Of a DNA stretch of 14,630 nt, positions 6,207 through 12,726 are shown in pieces. Position numbers and translations under genes: made by a program. Numbering within the stretch: position 1 is the first letter of the stretch; every line of letters starts with the position of its first letter. The notes under the pieces were generated by a model that saw only the letters and a list, made by a program, of their open reading frames with translations, did not search any database and was not told where the DNA came from. The DNA comes from Bacteroidales bacterium UBA3764 (lineage in GTDB: Bacteria > Bacteroidota > Bacteroidia > Bacteroidales > UBA932), in assembly GCA_002371115.1 (NCBI GenBank), contig DFFY01000098.1:34544-49173 (forward strand). Reading direction: 5' to 3'.

Positions 6207-7963
6207 TTGGCAATCGGATAAAGGGTTACGTCGGCCTTGGTGTTGCCATACATTTTAAGGATATTGTAAGGCGAGGTGGGGAACACCAGGTTGGTCATGC
6301 AGAAGTCCGGGCCGAAGGCCTCGATGCTGGCGCTGTCCACCAGGAGACGGAGCTCCATCTTGCCGCCCACAACGGTAGGAGCGGTGGTGACGGCCGCAAA
6401 GGACTTGGAGAACTTCACGTTGCCGCTGCCGCGACGGTCCATGGAGAAGGTCTGCACGTCGGCATTGTAGGACATCACAACCTGCTCGCCGGCCTCGTTG
6501 GACAGCACGAAGGTGGCGTCCTCTTTCCGGGCCAGGTTGAAGCGGATGACCAGTTCATAGGCCCGCTGAGGCGTGTCGAAGAGCTCCACCGGGGCCGATG
6601 ACAGCGTGTACTGCACCGGATTGCCGCGCAGGGCTTCCACTTCCGGCGACGGGGTGCTCTTGAGGAGCACTTCCTTGCCCTTGCGGATGAGGCTCAGGTC
6701 GCGCGGGACGGAGTTGGCGCTGCGGAACTGGGTGGTGGGGACGGAATTGGCGTACTGCCAGTTGCTCATCCAGGCAATGGCTACGGTCCTGTTATCCGGG
6801 GCGTTGCTCCAGGTAACGGTGGCGTAGTGGTCCTTGCCATAGTCCATCCAGCGCGTGACGGTGGGAAGGTCGTCGCATTTGAAGGTTTTGCCGTCGTAGC
6901 TGCCCACGAAATACTGCGTTGCGCTGCCACCGAAGGGACCGCCGGGGTTGATGTTGAGGATGAGCACGTACTTGTCCTTGCCCTCGAAGGGCAGGCGAAC
7001 CAGGTCCGGGCACTCCCAAACGCCGTTGTGGTTGCCATAGGCAAGGCCAAAACTGCTGTCATACGTCCAGTCCTTGAGGTTGTCCGAACTGTAGAACTGC
7101 ACTTCCTGACCGGCGGCCAGGATCACCTTCCACTGCTTGCTCTGGGGGTCCCAGAACAGCTTGGGATCGCGGAAATCCCGGGTGTCTTCCGCCATAATTA
7201 CCGGGTTGCCGGCATATTTGGTGAAGCTGCGGCCATTGTCGTTACTGTAAGCAATACTCTGGGTCTGGCTGTCGCCGTCGGAGGTGTACATGGCAATGAT
7301 GGCATTGCGGCCGAAACCTGCCACATTTTCTTTGTCCACAATGGCGCTGCCGCTGAAAATGGCGCCCAAATCGTCCGGAGCCAGGGCAATGCCCAGGTTC
7401 TCCCAGTGCACCAGATCCTTGGAAACGACGTGTCCCCAGTGCATGTTGCCCCAGAAGCTGCCGTACGGGTTATACTGGTAGAAAAGATGCCATTCTCCGT
7501 CCTTGTACACCATGCCGTTGGGGTCGTTCATCCAGCCCCAGTCGGGAGAGAAGTGGTAAGTAGGACGGTATTTCTTCTCCTTGTTGGCAAAGTTGAAAGC
7601 GGGGGCTGTGGTCATCTCGCTCCAGCACACATCGTCCGAAGGATCCCGGCGCACGCCGCGGCCTTGACGCATGGTGATGTCCAGCAGGATGCTGCTGCCG
7701 TTCCACTCGCCCAGGTCCAGCGGAACCAGGTAGTCGGTTTTGTCAATAGCCAGGGAAACATTGGCCTTGAGGACCACTGTTCCATTGGACAAAACTTTTA
7801 CAACAGCCTCCTGGGCCGTCTCCTGCACAGGGAGCAGGATGTAGCGGTTGTGACCGCTCACCTGCACCATGCTGTGGGTTTCACTCAGATGGGTAATGGT
7901 AAGGCTCTGTGCCCCGGCAACCACCGGGAGCAACAGAGCCAAAAGCGTTAAGAGTCTTTTCAT
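6203..7963 (-). CDS. GH32 exo-fructosidase, secreted (probably periplasmic), with N-terminal DUF4980-like domain
   Basis: Glycoside hydrolase family 32 enzyme, predicted to release fructose from the ends of imported fructo-oligosaccharides. It is 586 residues. The N terminus is a classical signal peptide, probably cut after VVAGA or VVAGAQ; no lipobox cysteine is present, so a periplasmic location is expected. Residues about 20-130 form a beta-rich domain of the kind annotated DUF4980 in Bacteroides GH32 proteins. The five-bladed propeller follows, with the full GH32 triad: WMNDPNG with nucleophile Asp147, RDP with transition-state stabiliser Asp266, and WECPD with acid/base Glu318. A C-terminal beta-sandwich runs from about 440 and includes SIEAFG near 546-551, a common GH32C motif. 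It resembles BT1759/BT1765. It starts 29 bases after the other GH32 gene, the largest gap in the operon here. Levan versus inulin preference cannot be read from the sequence. Confidence 0.95.
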   Translation of the reverse strand: MKRLLTLLALLLPVVAGAQSLTITHLSETHSMVQVSGHNRYILLPVQETAQEAVVKVLSNGTVVLKANVSLAIDKTDYLVPLDLGEWNGSSILLDITMRQGRGVRRDPSDDVCWSEMTTAPAFNFANKEKKYRPTYHFSPDWGWMNDPNGMVYKDGEWHLFYQYNPYGSFWGNMHWGHVVSKDLVHWENLGIALAPDDLGAIFSGSAIVDKENVAGFGRNAIIAMYTSDGDSQTQSIAYSNDNGRSFTKYAGNPVIMAEDTRDFRDPKLFWDPQSKQWKVILAAGQEVQFYSSDNLKDWTYDSSFGLAYGNHNGVWECPDLVRLPFEGKDKYVLILNINPGGPFGGSATQYFVGSYDGKTFKCDDLPTVTRWMDYGKDHYATVTWSNAPDNRTVAIAWMSNWQYANSVPTTQFRSANSVPRDLSLIRKGKEVLLKSTPSPEVEALRGNPVQYTLSSAPVELFDTPQRAYELVIRFNLARKEDATFVLSNEAGEQVVMSYNADVQTFSMDRRGSGNVKFSKSFAAVTTAPTVVGGKMELRLLVDSASIEAFGPDFCMTNLVFPTSPYNILKMYGNTKADVTLYPIAK

Positions 7964-7992
7964 GCTTCAAAGTTAGCTAAAAAACTCCGGAA

Positions 7993-9579
7993 TTAATACT
8001 GGGTAACTTCCAAATCGGATACCGTGATGTTCCCACCGTAGTTGTTGATGCTCCAGCCGTTCTTCTGGATGCCGTAGATGCGCTGGGTGTAGGCGCAGGC
8101 GTCGTTGACATACATCACCACCACGGAGTTGTCCGTGTAGATGTCAATGTTGTACACATTGTCGGCCGGACGGGCGAAAATGTAGCCGTCGATGCCCTCG
8201 ATGAAACCCTTGCCTTCTTCCCCTTCCTCTTCGAAGTTCACCTTGCGGGCCACGGCGTCGTCCCCTTCAGGACTGAGCACCATGGTGTAGTACTTCTTGG
8301 AGTCGGTGCCGCGCACCAGGGAGATACCGAATTTATCCCACTGGTTGGAGGCGGTTACCTTGAAGGAAATGTGGTTGTGGGCGCCCAGGCGGTTGTAGAG
8401 CACGTAGGCATTCTCTCCGGAGAGCTTGCCGTCCGTATAACCGTTGGATGCCATGACTTTCACGGCCTTGCTCTGGTTGTACTTGGCGGCCATGGCCGGC
8501 ACTTTCACCAGGGTGAGGGTCCCGTTTTCATTCTGCTGAATCTTGTGGCACACCAGGGCGCCGGACCATTTGGGCTCGGAAGAGGCCCCTACGTTAACGT
8601 TCCTGTCGTAGATGGTGGCACCGGTACGGATAGGGCACCAGCCCCAGATGTAGCGGTCGGTTCCGTCGGATGCGGTTTTGCCGGCATAGAAAGCGCGGCT
8701 GTCCAGCACGCCTTCATGCATGTCCTGCGGCCAGTGGGCGCCCGGATCGCCGAAGCAGTCCTTCAGGCCCTGCCAGGAGGTAGCCATCATGTATTTGACC
8801 TTGCGGCTCCAGGGAGCGCGGTAGCCTTCAGAGTAGATGAAGTACCACCAGTCGCCCATCTTGAACACGTCCGGGCATTCGCACATGCGGTCCCACACCA
8901 TGTTGAAGGAACCCACGTGAGACCAGGTCTTGAGGTCGTCGGACACGAAGTCGGCGAACTTCAGGTTGCTGGAAATCACCATGTGCCATTTGCCGTCGTC
9001 GGCCTTGAACACCTGCGGGTCGCGGAAGTCTTCCTTGGAATAGCCGAAGTCATCGCCTTTCATGGCCCAAAGAAGGTCCTTGGTCCAGGTCTTGAAGTCC
9101 GGGGAAGTGGCGCGGAGAACCACCTCACGGTTGGTGCAGTTTCCGTTGTGGCCGGTATAATAGATGTAGTACAGGCCGTCGTCCTCATTGTACACGCAGC
9201 AGCCCGTGCCGATGGCAGCGTCCTGCTCCCAGATGGATGCACCGAAGGGAAGGACCTCGCCCAGCGAGGTATAGGAAGCGCCGTCCCGGGTGCTCACGCC
9301 CCAGATGGGGTGGAAGTTATAGGTGGCGTTGTTGTCGAACTCCTGCAGGTACAGCACCTTGAACTCGCCGGCCTTGCTGTCGTAGAACGGCATGGGGTCG
9401 CCCACACGGCCGATGGCCGGGGTGTAATAGGTACTGAAGCCTTTTTCGTCTGCAGAAGCGAAGTACTCGCCGGTCTGTTCCCAGTCCTTGGGCGCATCAC
9501 CATAGTTTTCCTTGGTGCAGGCCAGGGTGGCCGCAAGGGCCACGCCGGCTAAAGTGATATAGTTGATAAATGTTTTCAT
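7993..9579 (-). CDS. GH32 lipoprotein, probable surface endo-levanase (BT1760-like)
   Basis: Predicted surface enzyme that cuts polymeric levan into oligosaccharides for SusCD uptake. It is 528 residues. The signal sequence ends ATLAC with lipidated Cys21, followed by TKEN, so lipoprotein anchoring is likely. The canonical WMNDPNG of GH32 is replaced by VGDPMPF, with Asp61 as probable nucleophile. The other two catalytic motifs are intact: FRDP with Asp187 and CECPD with Glu234. The spacings of 126 and 47 residues resemble those I recall for BT1760 (Asp41, Asp169, Glu221). A C-terminal beta-sandwich spans about 380-528. It lies 5 bases after the DUF4960 lipoprotein gene, in the same relative position as BT1760. 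GH32 membership is firm; endo action and levan specificity are inferred from resemblance and context, and an exo or inulin-active enzyme remains possible. Confidence 0.92.
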   Translation of the reverse strand: MKTFINYITLAGVALAATLACTKENYGDAPKDWEQTGEYFASADEKGFSTYYTPAIGRVGDPMPFYDSKAGEFKVLYLQEFDNNATYNFHPIWGVSTRDGASYTSLGEVLPFGASIWEQDAAIGTGCCVYNEDDGLYYIYYTGHNGNCTNREVVLRATSPDFKTWTKDLLWAMKGDDFGYSKEDFRDPQVFKADDGKWHMVISSNLKFADFVSDDLKTWSHVGSFNMVWDRMCECPDVFKMGDWWYFIYSEGYRAPWSRKVKYMMATSWQGLKDCFGDPGAHWPQDMHEGVLDSRAFYAGKTASDGTDRYIWGWCPIRTGATIYDRNVNVGASSEPKWSGALVCHKIQQNENGTLTLVKVPAMAAKYNQSKAVKVMASNGYTDGKLSGENAYVLYNRLGAHNHISFKVTASNQWDKFGISLVRGTDSKKYYTMVLSPEGDDAVARKVNFEEEGEEGKGFIEGIDGYIFARPADNVYNIDIYTDNSVVVMYVNDACAYTQRIYGIQKNGWSINNYGGNITVSDLEVTQY

Positions 9580-9584
9580 AACTT

Positions 9585-10973
9585 CTACTTGGTCAGATAG
9601 TTGATAGCGTTCTGCGTCATGATGGCAATGTTCTTGTGGAAGTGCTCCTCATATTCGGGTTCGAACATGTAGGAATACCAGTCGTAGCAGCCGGATCCGA
9701 TGCAGATGATGCCGCCCTTTCCATCCTTGGCCGGATACTCCCAGGCCACAACGGCGCCGTCACCGCCTACGCCCAGAATCTTGCCACCCGTACGGGCTTC
9801 CCAGGCAGCGTGGTCCACATAGTCGCCCCAATCGGTACCAATGTGGTACTGGGCCGTGGAGTTGGTGATGTGGTAACCGTTGTCGGTGCAGTAAACCTTG
9901 CCGGCATCGTCGCCCGCAATGAGGCCGCTGTACAGCGGATGCTCGTTCTGTCCACTGAAGATATTGAAGTCCCAAGGACCCCAGCAGCGTTCTGCGCTGT
10001 CTTCGTTCTGGCCCCAGCAGTTGTTCGGGGTGGTCCATTCGTCGTCACCGGTAGCGCCGATGAAGGAAGGCAGGTTGGTGGCGTAGCGGGTGAGCAGGAA
10101 CGCACCGCCGTTCTCATAGTAGGCGCGGAGCTGGTTCTTTGCATCCAGGGCATAAGGAGCCTTGGCTACAAAGTTGTCGTGGCCGTCAACCCCGCCGTCC
10201 ATGTGGAAGTGCCACCAGATAATCTGGCATTCATCCAGTTCCACGGTACCGGCCTGGAAGTCGGCAAAGCTGGTGTACAGGGCGCCGGGCACGTTGGACA
10301 GCATCCACTGGCAGGCTGCACCGGCCTCGGGATCCAGGTCGTTCATGTTGGCGGGCTCGCCGATGAACAGGGCCTTGGGCTTGTCGATGGCCGTCACGTT
10401 CACCGTGTACACGCTCTTGGCGGAATTGTTGGTCACGGTGTACTGTACGGGCTCGGTGAAGTCCTGCGGCACGCCGGAAAGCGGCGTGATGGTGGCGTTC
10501 TGGCTGATGACGATGGTCGGGACCAGTGCATTAATCCCTTCCGACTTGGGAACGAAGGCGGAAATGGTCTTGGCTTCCTGGTCGATGGTACCGGTATAGA
10601 TGTCGTTCAGGACAAAGTGCAGGATGCGGGCTTCGTCGTGCAGGACGCTCAGCGTCCAGTCAATGGCGGCGTCGCCGTTGGTCACATGGATGCCTTTGGC
10701 GGCGTCCATGTTCAGCTTCTGGCCCTTGACCACATTCGCGGTGGCGCCTTGGGACAGGGTGAGTTCCGTGATTTCCATCTCGGAGGTGGCATATACTTCC
10801 GGAAGCCGTACCACAATGGTTCGGGTGGGCAGGTCCACAATGCCGGTGTAATTATCCAGGGCGATGGACTGGACCAGGCAGTCGCCGTCCAGCCGGAGAT
10901 TGCTCACGTTTTTCTTGGCGCAGCCGGCAAGGCAGAGCACGGCTGCTGCGATATAGAGTAATTTGTGTTTCAT
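9585..10973 (-). CDS. DUF4960-type lipoprotein in the SusE position, probable surface glycan-binding protein
   Basis: No enzyme function is recognised. The product is 462 residues from the preferred ATG, which gives the compact lipoprotein signal MKHKLL...LAGC with lipidated Cys18; an in-frame ATG three codons upstream at 10982 is possible. After the anchor come two related Ig-like segments, similar to DUF5018-type domains: YTGIVDLPTRTI at about 42-53 and YTGTIDQEAKTI at about 126-137. From about residue 205 (PKALFIGEP) to the end is an alpha/beta domain with LRAYYENGGAFLL, the pattern of class I glutamine-amidotransferase-like folds, which I take to be DUF4960. This region has many Trp and Tyr residues (QIIWWHFH, CWGPWDFN, CYDWYSYM) suited to binding sugar. 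BT1761 occupies the same place in the levan locus and is reported to be a levan-binding surface lipoprotein. The residues after Cys18 are AKKN, not an obvious acidic surface-export signal. Confidence 0.85.
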   Translation of the reverse strand: MKHKLLYIAAAVLCLAGCAKKNVSNLRLDGDCLVQSIALDNYTGIVDLPTRTIVVRLPEVYATSEMEITELTLSQGATANVVKGQKLNMDAAKGIHVTNGDAAIDWTLSVLHDEARILHFVLNDIYTGTIDQEAKTISAFVPKSEGINALVPTIVISQNATITPLSGVPQDFTEPVQYTVTNNSAKSVYTVNVTAIDKPKALFIGEPANMNDLDPEAGAACQWMLSNVPGALYTSFADFQAGTVELDECQIIWWHFHMDGGVDGHDNFVAKAPYALDAKNQLRAYYENGGAFLLTRYATNLPSFIGATGDDEWTTPNNCWGQNEDSAERCWGPWDFNIFSGQNEHPLYSGLIAGDDAGKVYCTDNGYHITNSTAQYHIGTDWGDYVDHAAWEARTGGKILGVGGDGAVVAWEYPAKDGKGGIICIGSGCYDWYSYMFEPEYEEHFHKNIAIMTQNAINYLTK

Positions 10974-10988
10974 GGTATGCATTGATTA

Positions 10989-12713
10989 TCACCAGTTACC
11001 AATGTTCTGCGTGTAATGGCCGTTGGAAGCGGCAATCTGAGAGGCGGGGATGGGCAGGTACTCGTCCTTGTCGGCCGTGAACCGGGCATCGCGGTAAATG
11101 GTGCAGTTGTCGGCCTCCTCGGCGAAGTATTTGTTCAGGACCGTGGCGGCATCGCCCCAGCGGACCAGGTCAAAGAAGCGCTCGCATTCCATGCCCATTT
11201 CCAGGCGGCGCTCCATCTTCACCATCTTGATGGTGGTGGCCTTGTCGTACGTTCCATTGTACTGGGTGGCGTAAATCTTCACCCCGTAACGGGAAGGATA
11301 GTCGGCGAACATCTGGGTGGATCCGGCTGCACGCTTGCGAATCTGGTTCACCAGGTCGATGGCCTTGTCGCTCTCGCCCAGCTGGGCGTATGCCTCGGCG
11401 CGCTCCAGGAGCACATCGGCATAACGGAAGACAATGCGGTTCATGGAGGAGGCCCAGTAGGAACCCTTGATCAGGTATTCACCCACGAGGGCGGGGTCCA
11501 CGTTCTGTTTGAGGCTGATGTAGTAGCCGTACAGGCCGTTTCCGCGGCTCCACTGCTTGGACTCGTCCTGGATGAATTTCTTGTTGAACAGGTAGGGGAG
11601 ACCGGGCATGCCCACGGTGAGGAACAGACGCGGGTCTGCGTTGTCTGCGAAGGTATAGTCCTTCTCGTTGAAGGTGTCCAGGAGCGGAAGGCCGTCGGCA
11701 CCGGTACGGAAGGCGTTGACCAGGTTCTGGCTGGGCTTGTAGAAGTCGCAGGCACCATCGGTCACGTTGTCAATGCTGGGGCCGATAAGGCCGTAGCTCC
11801 AGTTCAGGTTGCCGTAGGTGGAACCGTCGTTGCGGGAGTACTGGATGGCCCAGAGGCTCTCTTTTCCGTTCTCGAACAGCTCTTCCGGGCGGAAGTTGTT
11901 GTGGATGTCGTCCTCAAGCCCATAGTTGGCGTAGTACTTGGGATCGGTGTACGCAATCACCTGGTTCAGGTCTTCCTCGTTGATGGACGTCACCTGGTTG
12001 GAGGCGGGGTTGTCCTGGCGGTAAGCCTTGTACAGGTACAGTTTGGCCAGGAAGGCGGCGGCAGCGGCCTTGGTAGGGCGGCCTTTGTCGGCCTGTACTT
12101 CCGGCAGCACGTCAAAAGCGGCTTTCACGTCATCGATGATGAGCTGCCAGCCCTGGTCGTTGGTGTAAGTGGTATTGGACAGGGCGTTGTACTCGTCGTA
12201 GGTGAGCGCCGGGTTAATGACGAACGGAATGTTTTTGTACAGACGTTTGAGGAGGAAGTGGCCGTAGCCGCGCAGGAATTTCATTTCCGCCATGCGCTGC
12301 TCCTTCATGGTGAAGCTGTCGTCGCACTCGTTCAGGAGGGCAATGGCGCTGTTCACGCGGGACAGGGCGTTGTACAGGCGCACCCACATGTCATTGATGT
12401 TCCAGTTGGTGGTGAGGACGCCCTGCTGGATTTCCAGCTGGTGGAAGACATCGCCGTCGCTGGTACCGTTTCCGCCTTTGTACGCGTCATCGGAACGCAC
12501 GTCGAAGTTCCACATGGAGAAGGAGGAGTTGATATCCTCGGCCGAGGTGAAGACGGCGTAGGCGGCCACTACCATGCCTTCCGCATTGGCGGGGTCTTTC
12601 ACCTGCTCGTCGCTCAGCGTAGCCTGGGGAACCTGCTCGGAGAGCATCTTGTTGCAGGAAAGCGCCATGCAGCAAGCCAGACCCATAGATAGGATGGAAA
12701 TATACTTTCTCAT
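10989..12713 (-). CDS. SusD-like starch-binding-type outer-membrane lipoprotein (RagB/SusD family)
   Basis: Surface lipoprotein that forms the lid of a SusCD complex and binds the incoming glycan, predicted here to be a fructan. It is 574 residues from the chosen start. An ATG 27 bases upstream (12740) keeps the frame open but lies inside susC and would put MFPSNAQSI before the signal peptide; the ATG at 12713 gives MRKYIS...MALSC with lipidated Cys20, so I prefer it. SusD landmarks are present: WVRLYNALSRVNSAI, MKFLRGYGHFLLKRLY, FRYADVLLERAEAYAQLG, MERRLEMGMECERFFDLVRWG split around the usual ERxxE/xRFxDLxRW pattern, and a C-terminal YLPIPASQI...YTQNIGNW. It lies 13 bases downstream of susC. 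The family is certain; the ligand comes from the neighbouring GH32 genes. Confidence 0.97.
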   Translation of the reverse strand: MRKYISILSMGLACCMALSCNKMLSEQVPQATLSDEQVKDPANAEGMVVAAYAVFTSAEDINSSFSMWNFDVRSDDAYKGGNGTSDGDVFHQLEIQQGVLTTNWNINDMWVRLYNALSRVNSAIALLNECDDSFTMKEQRMAEMKFLRGYGHFLLKRLYKNIPFVINPALTYDEYNALSNTTYTNDQGWQLIIDDVKAAFDVLPEVQADKGRPTKAAAAAFLAKLYLYKAYRQDNPASNQVTSINEEDLNQVIAYTDPKYYANYGLEDDIHNNFRPEELFENGKESLWAIQYSRNDGSTYGNLNWSYGLIGPSIDNVTDGACDFYKPSQNLVNAFRTGADGLPLLDTFNEKDYTFADNADPRLFLTVGMPGLPYLFNKKFIQDESKQWSRGNGLYGYYISLKQNVDPALVGEYLIKGSYWASSMNRIVFRYADVLLERAEAYAQLGESDKAIDLVNQIRKRAAGSTQMFADYPSRYGVKIYATQYNGTYDKATTIKMVKMERRLEMGMECERFFDLVRWGDAATVLNKYFAEEADNCTIYRDARFTADKDEYLPIPASQIAASNGHYTQNIGNW

Positions 12714-12726
12714 AATCGATTGTGCA

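Noticed and set aside
7968..7975. TAACTTTG on the minus strand in the 29-base gap between the two GH32 genes, matching the -7 box TAnnTTTG.
   Set aside because: No TTG or TTTG lies at the right distance upstream, and transcription would begin at or inside the start codon. I treat it as chance, although a leaderless mRNA is not strictly excluded.
7964..7992. TTTTTT run in the gap between the two GH32 genes, considered as an internal terminator.
   Set aside because: There is no convincing stem before it; only the 6-base palindrome TCCGGA is nearby.
11016..12692. A 558-codon open frame on the plus strand opposite susD, with similar long plus-strand frames at 9636-10961, 8371-9552, 6827-7951 and 2971-4113.
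   Set aside because: Each lies opposite a clearly recognisable gene, has no family motif and no promoter or start context. Such frames arise from the high GC content of third codon positions on the true strand.
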